From assembly GCF_015674855.1 (NCBI RefSeq), contig NZ_JADMLG010000001.1, positions 487,995 to 551,994 on the forward strand: 64,000 nucleotides of DNA, written 5' to 3'. Positions within the stretch are counted from its first letter, which is position 1, and each line of letters opens with the position of its first letter. The position numbers were made by a program, and so were the translations under genes. This DNA is from Nocardia bovistercoris. Its GTDB lineage: Bacteria > Actinomycetota > Actinomycetes > Mycobacteriales > Mycobacteriaceae. The notes under the pieces were generated by a model. That model was not told the origin of the DNA. It saw nothing but the letters and a program-made list of their open reading frames with translations, and did no database searches. Positions 1-8,697 of the stretch are shown here, piece by piece.

Positions 1-77
1 GGGGGGGCGCGCCGCTTCTCAACAAACCCCCCCCCCCCCCCCCCCGGGGGGGGGGGGGCCCCCCCCCCCCCCCCCCC
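1..77. other. C/G homopolymer at the contig edge (probable assembly artefact)
   Basis: The first 77 bases are almost only runs of G and C: a poly-G start, a short mixed piece, then long poly-C, poly-G and poly-C blocks. Reading frames through it give only glycine or proline. This is not normal chromosomal sequence. It most likely marks a contig end or a low-quality sequencing tail. The sigma-factor gene next to it runs into this block, so its last codons and its neighbour cannot be trusted. Confidence 0.8.
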
Positions 78-801
78 ACGCCACTTGCAGCTGGGCGCGC
101 AGCTTGTTCAGCGCGCGATGCTGCATGACCCTGACCACGCCCGGGCTGGTGCCGATGGCCTCCGCGGTCTGCGCGGCGCTCCAGCCGAGCACGATGCGCA
201 TGACCAGCACCTCGCGGTGGGCCGGGGCGAGGATCTTCATCAGTTCCCTGGTGGCCTCACGCCGCTCGGAGGCCAGCGCCCACTCCTCGGGCCCGGCCGA
301 ATCGCACGGCTCGTCGGGCATCTCGGCCATCGGGTAGGTCGGGTGCAGCTGCGAGCGGCGGAACGCGTCGGCGACCTTGTTGGCCGCGATGCCGTAGACG
401 AAGGCCAGGAAGGACTTGCCCTGGTCGCGGTAGCGCGGGATCGCCTTCACGGTGGCGATCAGCACTTCCTGCACCACGTCGTCCGCGGTGACGTGCAGGT
501 GCGCGGTGTTGCCGAGGCGGGCGCCGCAGTAGCGCCGCACCAGCGGGTGGACCAGGCGCACGATATCGGAGACCGCGCGCTGGTCGCCCGCGGCGGCCGG
601 GCCGATCAGGGTGTCGAGTTCGGCGCTGACGCGCCTGCTCTCCGACAGAGCCGGATTGGAGTGCGCGTTGTTCTTGGAGGTGACGGCGCCCCTCGAAGTG
701 ACAGCGCTCTTGGCGGTGCCCTTGACGGCCGTCTCGGTGGAGGCCGCGGCATTCTTGGCAGCGCGGGTCCTCGGGGTCGCAATCTTGTGCTCGGTAGCCA
801 C
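76..801 (-). CDS. sigD: SigD-like ECF sigma factor, 3' end lost in homopolymer
   Basis: This is a sigma-70 family factor that would direct RNA polymerase core to alternative promoters. Region 2 carries the stretch ADDVVQEV and then PRYRDQGKSFLAFVYGIAANKVADAFR. Region 4 ends in the helix-turn-helix around GWSAAQTAEAIGTSPGVVRVMQHRALNKL. These segments resemble remembered M. tuberculosis SigD. The GTG start at 801 has an AAAGGA ribosome site just upstream. About 55 residues before region 2 are Ala/Thr/Lys-rich, basic and probably disordered, longer than in SigD. The C-terminus runs into poly-G after residues VAW, where SigD proteins normally stop within a few residues, so little is missing. No anti-sigma gene is visible. 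Confidence 0.8.
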
Positions 802-943
802 TTTCCGAGTCCTTTCCAGCCGATCGTTACGTATCTCGTGTCGACAACGATCGTCTGATGAACTCGAAGCTCGAGCCAGGTACCCCAGGGTGGGGAACAC
901 CCCACCTCGGCGGTGGGTCCGTGCCCACCTTGCGCGCCGGGGG

Positions 944-1678
944 TCAGGAGGCGGCGGCCCCGCGCACCGGGAGATGTCCGGCGCGACGCACCGCCCACAC
1001 CGTGACGGCGAGCGCGACGGCGGTCAGCGGCCACCCCATCGCGATGCGCGCGAAGGCGAGCCAGCCGGTGTGGTCGGAATCGTAGAGCGAGGACTGCACC
1101 AGGTAGCGCGCGGCGAAGAGCACCACCCAGGTGGAGGTGGCCACGTCGTAGAGGCGGGTCTGGCGGCGATCGGCGCGCCAGTCGGTGCCGTGCCCGTTCA
1201 GATAGCCCCAGATCACGCCGACCAGCGGCCAGCGGGCCAGGATGGAAACCAGGAAGATGCCCGCGTACACGAGGCTGGTGTAGATGCCGAACAGGAAGAA
1301 GCCCTTGGCCTCACCCATGCGGTAGGCGATGAAGGCGCAGATGCCGACGCCGAGGAATCCGGAGATCGCGGGCTGGATCGGGCCGCGCTGCCACAGCCGC
1401 CAGATCAGGATGGCAGCGGCCACGCCGAGCGCCGACCACACCGCCGCGGTCAGCCCGGCGAGCGCGTTCACCGGAACGAAGACCACCACCGGCAACGTCG
1501 AATAGATCAGGCCGCTGATGCCGCCCAGCTGTTCGAGCAGGGTCTGTTCGGCCTTCTCCTCGCGCTCGGGTGGCGCGGCATCGGCGCGTGCGGAGTCGAC
1601 GCGATGGGCGGCGGATCCGCGCACCCCGGTCTCGGTCGGCGCGCCGGTCTCGGCGCCGTAGTCGTCGCTCGATGGCAT
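944..1678 (-). CDS. DUF3159 family integral membrane protein
   Basis: This 244-residue protein has an acidic N-terminal tail of about 50 residues followed by six or so hydrophobic segments, starting near LGGISGLIYSTLPVVVFVPVNALAGL. This is the pattern of the DUF3159 family (Rv2693c type in M. tuberculosis). The molecular function is unknown. The gene sits 5 bases after the OB-fold protein gene on the same strand, so the two are probably translationally coupled and may act together at the membrane. Conserved synteny with the mycobacterial locus supports the call. Start is ATG at 1678. Confidence 0.85.
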   Translation of the reverse strand: MPSSDDYGAETGAPTETGVRGSAAHRVDSARADAAPPEREEKAEQTLLEQLGGISGLIYSTLPVVVFVPVNALAGLTAAVWSALGVAAAILIWRLWQRGPIQPAISGFLGVGICAFIAYRMGEAKGFFLFGIYTSLVYAGIFLVSILARWPLVGVIWGYLNGHGTDWRADRRQTRLYDVATSTWVVLFAARYLVQSSLYDSDHTGWLAFARIAMGWPLTAVALAVTVWAVRRAGHLPVRGAAAS

Positions 1679-1683
1679 ACGTG

Positions 1684-2061
1684 TCAGCTGTTCCCGCGCA
1701 ATTCGTAGTAGGGGTTGTAGATCACCTTACGGCCGTCGCGGTCCCCGACACGGCCGCGGACCAGGATGCGCCGCCCCGGCTCGATGCCGGGAATGCGGCG
1801 CCGCCCGATCCACACCAGGGTGATGGCGTCGGTGCCATCGAAGAACTCCGCCTGCACACTGGCGCCCGCGGCCTTGGGACAGGCCTCGACGCTGCGCAGT
1901 CTGCCGAGCATGGTGGCTTCGTCGCCGCGGCGACACTCCGACGCCCGGCACGCTCCCGACGCCTCCGCGGTTTCGGCCAGTTCCTCGGCGTCGAGCTGAT
2001 CGATGTCCTCGGTCAGTCTGCGGCCCAGACGGCGAAAATATCCTGAGGCAGCGGATGGCAT
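1684..2061 (-). CDS. OB-fold nucleic-acid-binding domain protein
   Basis: This 125-residue protein resembles Rv2694c. It opens with a helical part (GYFRRLGRRLTEDIDQLDAEEL), has a paired-cysteine segment (CRASECRRGDEATMLGRL), and ends in a small beta-barrel OB-fold with the family signature FDGTDAITLVWIGRRRIPGI and GRRILVRGRVG. It may bind nucleic acid or a partner protein, but no substrate can be read from the sequence. The ATG at 2061 is preferred over upstream ATGs because AGGAGA lies at the right distance and family members begin at this point. It is upstream of, and almost abutting, the DUF3159 gene. Confidence 0.85.
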   Translation of the reverse strand: MPSAASGYFRRLGRRLTEDIDQLDAEELAETAEASGACRASECRRGDEATMLGRLRSVEACPKAAGASVQAEFFDGTDAITLVWIGRRRIPGIEPGRRILVRGRVGDRDGRKVIYNPYYELRGNS

Positions 2062-2229
2062 TGCACGCTCTCCTGCTAGAGCAGATGGCATGGGTCGCAC
2101 GCCATCGTATTTTCCAACGGTCGATCGGCGATCGGCCGTACAACGCCACTCTAGATGCCTCGGGAGGCCCCCGCTACGGACGGCCCGGTGTTCGTCCCGC
2201 GGCACCCGGTGCGGCAAGATCGTCGATCC

Positions 2230-2988
2230 ATGGCCTTGAATTCCCCCGAGCGGGTGCGGTTGAAACCTTCGAGTTCGGCGCGGGTAGCCGTGGCGTTGCC
2301 GGGAACCGGATCCGATGCCGAGTTCGCGCGAAGCGCGTTCGGCCCCGCGTGCGCCGCGGCGGGCCTGGAACTGATTGCGGTGGAACCAGATCCGCTGGGT
2401 GTGGTGGCGAGCTACCGGGCCGCCCTCGAAGCCGCCGCGAGCACGGGCCCGATATTCGCCACCGGCATATCACTGGGTGCGGCGGTGGCCCTGGAATGGG
2501 CCGCCGAACATCCCGGGTCGACCGCGGGCGTCATCGCCGCGCTACCCGCGTGGACCGGAACCGACACCGCGGACTGCCCCGCCGCGCTCAGCGCCGCCTT
2601 CACCGCGCGACAGCTGCGCGCCGACGGACTCGACGCGGTCGTCGAACGGATGCGGGCGACGAGTCCGCGCTGGCTCGGCGACACCCTCGCCCGGTCCTGG
2701 CGCGCCCAGTGGCCGCTGCTGCCCTCGGCGCTGGAGGAGGTCGCCGGATACCCGTGGCCGGGCACCGGGCGCCTCGCCACCGCGGGCATCCCGGTGGCGG
2801 TGGTGGCCGCCACCGATGACGCGGTGCATCCGATCGAGGTGGGCGAACAGTGGGCGCGCCTGCTTCCGACGGCCGCGCTGCGCCGGATCACCCTCGACGA
2901 ACTCGGGGACGATCCGGCGATCCTCGGCAGACTCGGATTCGCCGCCTTCGGCTTTCCCGTCGTCGACGGGGGCGAACCGCTCGGGTGA
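2230..2988 (+). CDS. Alpha/beta-hydrolase family protein (Rv2695-like)
   Basis: This 252-residue protein has an alpha/beta-hydrolase layout. A beta-strand with VALPGTGSDAEFARSAF forms the oxyanion-loop region. The nucleophile elbow reads GISLGAAVALEWA, with serine as candidate nucleophile. Late acidic residues occur around AATDDAVHPIEVGEQWA, and no clear catalytic histidine was identified. The substrate is unknown. The gene is divergent from the OB-fold gene and converges on the DUF3710 gene with only 4 bases between stop codons. The same gene occupies this spot in mycobacteria. Confidence 0.8.
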   Translation: MALNSPERVRLKPSSSARVAVALPGTGSDAEFARSAFGPACAAAGLELIAVEPDPLGVVASYRAALEAAASTGPIFATGISLGAAVALEWAAEHPGSTAGVIAALPAWTGTDTADCPAALSAAFTARQLRADGLDAVVERMRATSPRWLGDTLARSWRAQWPLLPSALEEVAGYPWPGTGRLATAGIPVAVVAATDDAVHPIEVGEQWARLLPTAALRRITLDELGDDPAILGRLGFAAFGFPVVDGGEPLG

Positions 2989-2992
2989 CCCG

Positions 2993-3892
2993 TCAGGTCA
3001 GCCCGAGCTGCTGCATCGCCGAACCGTCGGCGCCGCGGCGCGGCTCCTGCGGCATGCGCGGCGGAATGACGCTGGCGGGCGTCGCCTGCGCAGCGGCTTG
3101 GGCGGCCAACTGCTGTTGCTGCGCCTCGACCTGCGCCTGATGGGCGGCGGCCAACTGCTCGGCCAACTGCGGCGGCAGCACCACCGGCAGCGGATCGCGC
3201 ACCGGCAGCGGATCGGTGCCGCGCCGGATGACCGTCTCGCGCAGGATCGCGCGCGCGGCGGCGATGAGCGGCGTGCCGTCGTCGGCCGAGCCGGACGGGC
3301 CCGCGGCGACCAGGCGAACCATCCACCGGTAGCCGTCGATGCCGATGAAACGCAGGTCGGCGCCCTCGGTCACGGCGAGCAACTCGCGGCCCCAAGGACC
3401 GGATTCCACCGCGACCCGCGCGCCGTCCTTGCGCAGCGACTCGGCCAGATCCGCGGCCACCGTGCGCCACTGCCCCGGCGACTTGGGCGCCGCGTAGGCC
3501 GCGACGGTGAGCCTGCCGTGATCGGTCGCCAGATGGACCGCCTGCGGGGTCCCGTCCGGTGTCATCTCCACCTGGAGCTGACCGCCGGGCGGCACCGGAA
3601 GGATCACCGAACCCAGGTCGAGTCGCTGATCGTTGACGTCGGTGAGCAGTTCGGCGACGTCGTCGAAGTCGTAGGGACCCGCCTTCTTCGCGTCGGCGGG
3701 GTCGATGGTCGGGATGTCGGCGGTGTCGGCGTCCTCGTCGATGTCGAGGTCGTCGTAGTCGGCGTCGTAATCGACACCGTCGTAGGAGTCGCCCTCGTAT
3801 GCCGCGTCGTCATATTCCGCGGCGTAGGACTCGTCGTCGTAGTAGGTCTCGTCGTAGTCCAGGTCGGCGCTTTTCTTCTTCTTACCGAACAT
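2993..3892 (-). CDS. DUF3710 domain-containing protein
   Basis: This 299-residue protein corresponds to Rv2696c. It begins with FGKKKKS, then has a strongly acidic, tyrosine-rich tract of about 60 residues (many D, E and Y), which is almost certainly disordered. A folded domain of about 170 residues follows, with [10 protein letters not shown] and [18 protein letters not shown] typical of DUF3710. The C-terminus is Gln/Ala-rich. No enzymatic motif was seen. The start at 3892 lies inside the dut gene end (11-base overlap), so dut and this gene are one transcription unit. Long synteny of this pair in actinobacteria suggests a linked role, still unknown. Confidence 0.88.
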   Translation of the reverse strand: MFGKKKKSADLDYDETYYDDESYAAEYDDAAYEGDSYDGVDYDADYDDLDIDEDADTADIPTIDPADAKKAGPYDFDDVAELLTDVNDQRLDLGSVILPVPPGGQLQVEMTPDGTPQAVHLATDHGRLTVAAYAAPKSPGQWRTVAADLAESLRKDGARVAVESGPWGRELLAVTEGADLRFIGIDGYRWMVRLVAAGPSGSADDGTPLIAAARAILRETVIRRGTDPLPVRDPLPVVLPPQLAEQLAAAHQAQVEAQQQQLAAQAAAQATPASVIPPRMPQEPRRGADGSAMQQLGLT

Positions 3893-4421
3893 CGCCGGTC
3901 TCCGCCTTCCGCTCACCGTCCGACAAGCTCGCGTGCCCGCCGCTCGAGCCGTAACCACCCGTACCGCGCGCGGTCTCGTCCAACGACTCGACCTCGACGA
4001 AATCCACCAACTCCACCCGCTGCACCAACAGTTGCGCGATCCGGTCGCCCCGGCGCAGCTCGATGGGAGTGCGCGGATCGTGATTGATCAGGCACACCTT
4101 GATCTCGCCGCGATAGCCCGCGTCCACGGTGCCGGGAGTGTTCACCACCGAGAGCCCGGTCTTGGCGGCAAGCCCCGAGCGGGGATGGACCAGGCCGACG
4201 GTGCCCACCGGAAGCGCCACCGCGACACCCGTGCCGACCAGCACGCGTTCCCCCGGTTCGATGACGACGTCCTCGGTGGTGCACAGGTCGACGCCCGCGT
4301 CGCCCGCGTGCGCGCGCGTAGGCACCGGTATGCCCGGATCCAGCCGCAGCAACGCGACCGCGCCGATCGGCGCGGCACTCGCGACGGGCTCGACGGCCGT
4401 CGCGGTGATCGATTCGCTCAC
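3882..4421 (-). CDS. dut: Deoxyuridine 5'-triphosphate nucleotidohydrolase (dUTPase)
   Basis: This enzyme hydrolyses dUTP to dUMP and pyrophosphate, keeping uracil out of DNA and feeding dTMP synthesis. All trimeric dUTPase motifs are present: HAGDAGVDL (motif 1), [11 protein letters not shown] (motif 2), [13 protein letters not shown] with the catalytic aspartate (motif 3), RRGDRIAQL (motif 4) and the glycine-rich [11 protein letters not shown] tail (motif 5). At 179 residues it is somewhat longer than usual because of a short N-terminal extension and a charged C-terminal tail. It starts at GTG 4421 and overlaps the DUF3710 gene by 11 bases. Confidence 0.97.
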   Translation of the reverse strand: MSESITATAVEPVASAAPIGAVALLRLDPGIPVPTRAHAGDAGVDLCTTEDVVIEPGERVLVGTGVAVALPVGTVGLVHPRSGLAAKTGLSVVNTPGTVDAGYRGEIKVCLINHDPRTPIELRRGDRIAQLLVQRVELVDFVEVESLDETARGTGGYGSSGGHASLSDGERKAETGDVR

Positions 4422-4529
4422 GGCCGCGCCTCACCGGCGCTCGACCGGACCGAGAGCCGGGGTGATGTGTCTACGGTTCGCTCCCTCACGGTTGACGAGC
4501 CTACGCGCACGCCCACGAGCGCCGTGACT

Positions 4530-4535
4530 TAGTGT
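4530..4535 (+). promoter_or_regulatory. Putative -10 element for a leaderless DUF3093 transcript
   Basis: TAGTGT fits the actinobacterial TANNNT -10 pattern and ends 6 bases before the GTG start at 4542. There is no room for a ribosome-binding site, so the mRNA would begin at or near the start codon. No convincing -35 box was found. Confidence 0.4.
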
Positions 4536-4541
4536 TGAGTC

Positions 4542-5054
4542 GTGTCGGACCAGCCCAACCCAGCCGTGACGGACAACAAGACACCGGCCGCGCACGCCTA
4601 CCGCGAGCGCCTGTGGGTGCCGCTGTGGTGGTGGCCGATCGCCTTCGCCGTCACCGGTCTGCTCGCGGCAGAGATCCATATGGGCGCGCCCGGTCTGCGG
4701 GCCTGGCTGCCGTACGTGTTGTTGCTCCCGGTGCCGGTCTGGGCGCTGATCTGGCTCGGCAGGCACCGCGTCGAGGTGCGCGCCGATGCCGATGGCACGC
4801 CGGAACTGCACGCCGACCGAGCCCACCTCCCGGTGAGCTTCGTCTCGCGCGCGGCCGTCGTCGCTCCCACGGCCAAGAGCGCGGCGCTCGGTCGTCAACT
4901 CGACCCCGCCGCCTATGTGTGTCACCGCCCCTGGGTGGGGCCGATGGTCCTGCTCGTCCTCGACGACCCCGACGATCCGACGCCGTACTGGCTGATCAGT
5001 ACCCGTCGACCGGAAAAGGTCCTCGCCGCGCTCGGACTACCGAGCGCGGGCTGA
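4542..5054 (+). CDS. DUF3093 family membrane protein
   Basis: This 170-residue protein matches the Rv2698-type DUF3093 family. Two adjacent hydrophobic segments (WWWPIAFAVTGLLAAEIHMG and the region around WLPYVLLLPVPVWALIWLG) anchor it in the membrane. A small soluble domain follows, with YWLISTRRPEKVLAALG near the end. It may be related to PH-like membrane-associated domains, but no function is established. The GTG at 4542 lacks a ribosome site and sits just after a -10-like hexamer, suggesting leaderless translation. It diverges from dut. Confidence 0.85.
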   Translation: MSDQPNPAVTDNKTPAAHAYRERLWVPLWWWPIAFAVTGLLAAEIHMGAPGLRAWLPYVLLLPVPVWALIWLGRHRVEVRADADGTPELHADRAHLPVSFVSRAAVVAPTAKSAALGRQLDPAAYVCHRPWVGPMVLLVLDDPDDPTPYWLISTRRPEKVLAALGLPSAG

Positions 5055-5059
5055 ATCGA

Positions 5060-5250
5060 GGCCGAGATCCACAACTGGAAGATCCGCGGCTGAAAGATCC
5101 GCGGCGGAAAGGCAGGCCGAATCAGGGCTGTGATCCGGCCGTCGATCCGGCCTTCGCGGGTATCCGATCCCCGCTGTCGCGTCTTGCCTGAAGAACAGCC
5201 CGCCTCGAGAGCAGGCAGCGTGACCCGGAACGGGTCGTGCGGCCTGTCCC
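5060..5250. repeat. Short degenerate direct repeats between convergent genes
   Basis: The gap between the DUF3093 and DUF4193 genes holds small near-duplications: AAGATCCGCGGC twice around 5076-5106, GATCCGGCC twice around 5131-5152, and GACCCGGAACGGGTC followed by a similar TCCCGGTACGGGTC around 5221-5260. The last pair are short dyads that could act as weak terminators for the convergent genes. No open reading frame was recognised. Confidence 0.4.
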
Positions 5251-5258
5251 GGTACGGG

Positions 5259-5561
5259 TCAGGCGGCGCAATCCATGCAGATCAACTGTCCGCCCGCCTC
5301 GCTGGCGAGCCTGCTCCGGTGATGGACCAGGAAACAGCTGGAACAGGTGAACTCGTCGGCCTGCTTCGGGATGACCCGAACCGTCAGCACTTCCTCGGAC
5401 AGATCCGCGCCGGGAAGTTCGAACGACTCCGCGGTATCGGATTCGTCGATATCCACGACGGCGGACTGTGCCTCGTTGCGACGAGCCTTCAGCTCCTCCA
5501 GCGAATCTTCCGACACATCGTCGGATTCGGTGCGCCTCGGTGCGTCATAGTCGGTTGCCAT
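5259..5561 (-). CDS. DUF4193 family zinc-ribbon-like protein
   Basis: This 100-residue protein has an acidic helical N-terminus (TDYDAPRR, then EDSLEELKARRNEAQSA). A C-terminal four-cysteine module, CSSC and CMDC about 28 residues apart, probably binds one zinc ion. It is the Rv2699c type, conserved across actinobacteria and expected to be important, but its biochemical role is unknown. A GAGGGGAAG ribosome site precedes the ATG at 5561. It is divergent from cei across a gap of about 376 bases. Confidence 0.9.
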   Translation of the reverse strand: MATDYDAPRRTESDDVSEDSLEELKARRNEAQSAVVDIDESDTAESFELPGADLSEEVLTVRVIPKQADEFTCSSCFLVHHRSRLASEAGGQLICMDCAA

Positions 5562-5937
5562 GTCGTCTTCCCCTCGTCCTTACTCCGTATATCCCGGACC
5601 GGCTCGTGTCACGCCGATTCCTGCCGGAATCCGTGTGCCCCGGACCGCCCCGCCGGTGGCGCACATCACACATGCACCGTTGCTCTCTCGGGTGTGATCA
5701 CATCGATCCACTCCCGACAGCGCTCGGTAAACGCAGGACATGCCCTACTTGTTCCCGCGACCGACCACCGATTTCGCCGCTGGTGATTCGATCTGGGCCG
5801 CCAGACAATAGCGGACCGCACGGCAAAAGTCGCAATCAAAACACAGACGAGTCGAAACCGACGGGTAATCGACACCGGCCGTCGAACTCGCCGAGACCTT
5901 TCGCACCGACCGCGCTCGGCTTTCGTAGAGTGTGCTG
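5562..5937. other. 376-base divergent intergenic region
   Basis: This gap contains the ribosome site of the DUF4193 gene, a perfect 10-base palindrome TGTGATCACA at 5693-5702, an A-rich stretch around 5811-5860 and the likely -10 box of cei at its right end. It is less GC-rich than the flanking genes, as expected for a promoter region. No gene, RNA or repeat array was recognised. Confidence 0.5.
5926..5931 (+). promoter_or_regulatory. Putative -10 element for leaderless cei
   Basis: TAGAGT (TANNNT pattern) ends 6 bases before GTG 5938, the start suggested by alignment with the remembered M. tuberculosis Cei N-terminus. The spacing predicts transcription starting at the start codon. Confidence 0.4.
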
Positions 5938-6612
5938 GTGGTTTCACTGATCACCGAAGGCAGCGCAACGGACCCCAGGGGACGACCCTATCTCCGTAGA
6001 CGCCCACGCCCATGGCTCATCATGCTCGGCATCATGGCGTTGATCTGCGCCGTCGTGTGGATCAAGGCGCTGACGACGCAGGACGCCGACACCTCCGCGA
6101 TGGCCTGCAACTCCCCCAGTCCGGCCAGCGATCCCGGCGCGGCGGCGCCCGCGAAGCTGGGCGACCGGGTCGGGGCGTCGCGCTTACAGGTCGTCGAGCC
6201 GGCTCCGCTGGCGAACAGCAAGGTCAGGGTGCTGAACGCGAACAACCAGCGCGGCCAGGCCGCGCACGTCGCGGCCCAGCTCGGCGACCTCGGCTTCGCG
6301 AGCGCGCCGGGCACGCAGTACGGCAACGATTCGGTATACGTCAACGGCGACCTGGAATGCGCCGGACAGATCCGTTTCGGGGTCAACGGCCGCTCCGCCG
6401 CCGCGTCGGTGCAATTGGTCACACCGTGCGCGGAACTGATCGAGGACCCGCGCGCCGACGACACCGTCGACCTCGTACTCGGTTCGCTCTTCCGGGAGAT
6501 CCGGCCGAGCAACGACGCCGAGGAAGTGCTGCGCGCGCTGAAGAACGCCACGCCCGGCGGTGGCTCCATCGATATGTCACTGCTCGAGGCCGCCCGCACC
6601 GCGCGCTGCTGA
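5938..6612 (+). CDS. cei: Cell envelope integrity protein Cei
   Basis: This 224-residue protein resembles Rv2700. It starts with a short cytoplasmic segment (VSLITEG, then basic RGRPYLRRRPRP), has one transmembrane helix (IMLGIMALICAVVWIKAL), and an extracytoplasmic LytR_C-type domain (KVRVLNANNQRGQAAHVAAQLGDLGF). Conserved cysteines occur at MACNS, LECAGQIRFG, PCAELIEDPRADDTVDL and the final ARC, suggesting disulfides. In mycobacteria Cei is linked to cell-envelope stability. The start at 5938 matches the family N-terminus and the -10 spacing, although a GTG two codons upstream is possible. Confidence 0.9.
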   Translation: MVSLITEGSATDPRGRPYLRRRPRPWLIMLGIMALICAVVWIKALTTQDADTSAMACNSPSPASDPGAAAPAKLGDRVGASRLQVVEPAPLANSKVRVLNANNQRGQAAHVAAQLGDLGFASAPGTQYGNDSVYVNGDLECAGQIRFGVNGRSAAASVQLVTPCAELIEDPRADDTVDLVLGSLFREIRPSNDAEEVLRALKNATPGGGSIDMSLLEAARTARC

Positions 6613-6629
6613 GGCCGCACCCGAACGGC

Positions 6630-6662
6630 GACGGCCGGAACCCTTGTCGGGTTCCGGCCGTC
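6630..6662. terminator. Bidirectional intrinsic terminator hairpin
   Basis: A perfect 14-bp stem (GACGGCCGGAACCC paired with GGGTTCCGGCCGTC) with a 5-base loop lies exactly between the convergent cei and suhB genes. There is no long T-run, as is common in actinobacteria. Confidence 0.8.
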
Positions 6663-6680
6663 GGCGTGTCTCGGGACCGG

Positions 6681-7589
6681 TCAGCGATCCGGAATGGGGT
6701 CGGTCGCGCCGACCGAGGCGAGCAGCGCGTGCAGTTCGGCCGCGATGCCGGGGGCCGCGGCGACCACAAGGTCACCGTCGACGCCCGGCGCCGCGGCCGG
6801 TGGCAACAGCAGCAGCGCGCCCGACTCGGCGGCGACCAGCGCGCCCGCGCCCCAATCCCACGCGTTGAGCCCGTGTTCGAAGTAGGCGTCGACCCGGCCC
6901 GCGGCGACGTAGCACAGGTCGAGCGCGGCGGCGCCGAAGCGGCGGATGTCACGCACCCTCGGCAGGATCTCGGCGATCAGCGCGGCCTGCCTGGTCCTGC
7001 GGTGGGTGCCGTAGGCGAAGCCGGTGGCGACCAGGGCCAGCGACACCGAGTCGACCGGCGTGCAGCGCAGATGCTCCACGGCGCCGTCGGCGTCGACGCA
7101 GATCGCGCCGAGGCCGAGTCCGGCGCTGTAGGTGACCGCGCGGGCGACGTCGACGACCGCGCCCGCGACCGAGCGGCCGCCGCGCATCGCCGCCACCGAG
7201 ACCGCGTAGCCCGGCACGCCGTAGAGGAAGTTGACGGTGCCGTCGATGGGGTCGATGACCCAGTGCACCGCGTCGCCCTCGGCGCCGACGCGCGCGCCGC
7301 CGCCCTCCTCGCCGAGCACGAGATCGTCGGGCCGCGCCTCGGCCAGGCGCGCGCGGATCAGTTCCTCGGCCTCGGTGTCGACGACGGTGACCGGATCGGT
7401 CGGATGGTCCTTGGTGCGGACGGCGTCCTCGGCCGCGGCCCCCGCCGGGCCGAACACCTCCGGGCGTCGGGCGCGCACGTGCGCGGCGGCGGATTCGGCG
7501 AGATCGACCGCGATGCGGCGCAGTTCGGCCACCTCTTCCGGTGGCAGGTCGACGGATTCGGCAGCGACTGACGTGGTGGATTCGGGCAC
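6681..7589 (-). CDS. suhB: Inositol-1-monophosphatase family protein
   Basis: This is a Mg2+-dependent phosphatase of the IMPase family, expected to dephosphorylate inositol monophosphate for phosphatidylinositol and mannoside synthesis. Metal-binding motifs are intact: GEEGGG, WVIDPIDGTVNFLYG and, near the end, AWDWGAGALVAAESG. At 302 residues it is slightly longer than usual, with an N-terminal extension of about 20 residues. It starts at GTG 7589. Its place between cei and ppgK matches M. tuberculosis suhB (Rv2701c). It could also act on other sugar or nucleoside phosphates. Confidence 0.93.
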   Translation of the reverse strand: MPESTTSVAAESVDLPPEEVAELRRIAVDLAESAAAHVRARRPEVFGPAGAAAEDAVRTKDHPTDPVTVVDTEAEELIRARLAEARPDDLVLGEEGGGARVGAEGDAVHWVIDPIDGTVNFLYGVPGYAVSVAAMRGGRSVAGAVVDVARAVTYSAGLGLGAICVDADGAVEHLRCTPVDSVSLALVATGFAYGTHRRTRQAALIAEILPRVRDIRRFGAAALDLCYVAAGRVDAYFEHGLNAWDWGAGALVAAESGALLLLPPAAAPGVDGDLVVAAAPGIAAELHALLASVGATDPIPDR

Positions 7590-7797
7590 GCACCCATCGC
7601 ATCACATATCCGCCGGCGTGCGCAGCACCGAACTCCCATTACTCTTGTCGTGCACGACACAACGCCGCGTCGGGCATCCCCGTCATCTCCGTACCCCGGA
7701 CGCGTGGGAGCCGCCGCGGCAGCGCTGTCACAACCGGCCGGTAGGCGTCCGACCGGATCGTCCGCACACACCACGCATACGGAACGAGGGGTTGGTC

Positions 7798-8556
7798 ATG
7801 TCCGCTCGGGGGCACGCATTCGGCATCGATATCGGCGGCAGCGGCGTGAAGGGCGCCGCGGTCGACCTGGCCACCGGCGAGTTGCTCCACGACCGGATCA
7901 AGATCCCGACACCGCATCCGGCCACCCCGCAGGCCATCGCCGACGCGGTGGCGAAACTGGTCGCCGAGGCCGAGTGGGACGGACCGGTAGGTATCACTTT
8001 GCCCTCGGTGGTACTCGACGGCGTCGCCCGCACCGCCGCCAACATCGACAGGGCGTGGATCGGCACCGACGCGAGGACGCTGTTCTCCGCCACCCTCGGC
8101 GGACGCACGGTCTCGGTGCTCAACGACGCCGACGCCGCCGGACTCGCCGAGGACCGGTACGGCGCGGCAAAGGATTTCGACGGGCTGGTGCTGCTGCTGA
8201 CCTTCGGCACCGGCATCGGGTCGGCGCTGCTCTACAACGGCACGCTGGTCCCGAACTCCGAACTCGGCCACCTCGAGATCGGTGGGCGCGAGACCGAGCA
8301 CCGCGCGGCGGCCTCGATCAAGGATCGCGACGGCCTCAGCTATCCGCAGTGGGCCGCGGAGGTCAGCACGGTGCTGATCGGCCTGGAGAACCTGTTCTGG
8401 CCGAAGATCATCGTCGCGGGCGGCGGCATCAGCCGCGACTCGGATCAGTGGATTCCCTTGCTCACCAACCGGACTCCGGTGCTGCCCGCCCATCTGCGCA
8501 ACACCGCGGGCATCGTCGGCGCCGCGATGGCGATCGATTCCGGCCTGTTCCCGTGA
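7798..8556 (+). CDS. ppgK: Polyphosphate glucokinase
   Basis: This ROK-family kinase phosphorylates glucose to glucose-6-phosphate using inorganic polyphosphate or ATP in the cytoplasm. The phosphate loop IDIGGSGVKGAAVDL, the catalytic region NDADAAGLAE, the adenosine-binding LTFGTGIGSALLYNG and the PpgK-type ELGHLEIGGRETEHRA are present. At 252 residues it fits the short PpgK form, which lacks the ROK zinc cysteines. The ATG at 7798 follows GGAACGAGGGG. It precedes sigA as in mycobacteria but is separated by 265 bases, so sigA has its own promoter. Confidence 0.95.
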   Translation: MSARGHAFGIDIGGSGVKGAAVDLATGELLHDRIKIPTPHPATPQAIADAVAKLVAEAEWDGPVGITLPSVVLDGVARTAANIDRAWIGTDARTLFSATLGGRTVSVLNDADAAGLAEDRYGAAKDFDGLVLLLTFGTGIGSALLYNGTLVPNSELGHLEIGGRETEHRAAASIKDRDGLSYPQWAAEVSTVLIGLENLFWPKIIVAGGGISRDSDQWIPLLTNRTPVLPAHLRNTAGIVGAAMAIDSGLFP

Positions 8557-8691
8557 CCGCCAGGCCCGGCCGCCTACGGCGTCGGCCCGGCCCGCGACAC
8601 ACCCGGCGAACACCACGGGGAGCACCGCAGCCGCGCAGGTGACGCGACACCGCAATACGCAAGGTGGCCATGGGTACCCTGGTTGGATCGT

Positions 8692-8697
8692 TACAAT
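8692..8697 (+). promoter_or_regulatory. Putative -10 box of sigA
   Basis: TACAAT, a near-consensus housekeeping -10 hexamer, lies in the ppgK-sigA gap about 125 bases before the sigA start. No good -35 hexamer sits 16-18 bases upstream, so the assignment rests on the -10 box alone. Confidence 0.35.

Noticed and set aside
5693..5702. TGTGATCACA as a CRP site in the cei promoter region
   Set aside because: The two half-sites touch without the six-base spacer that CRP needs.
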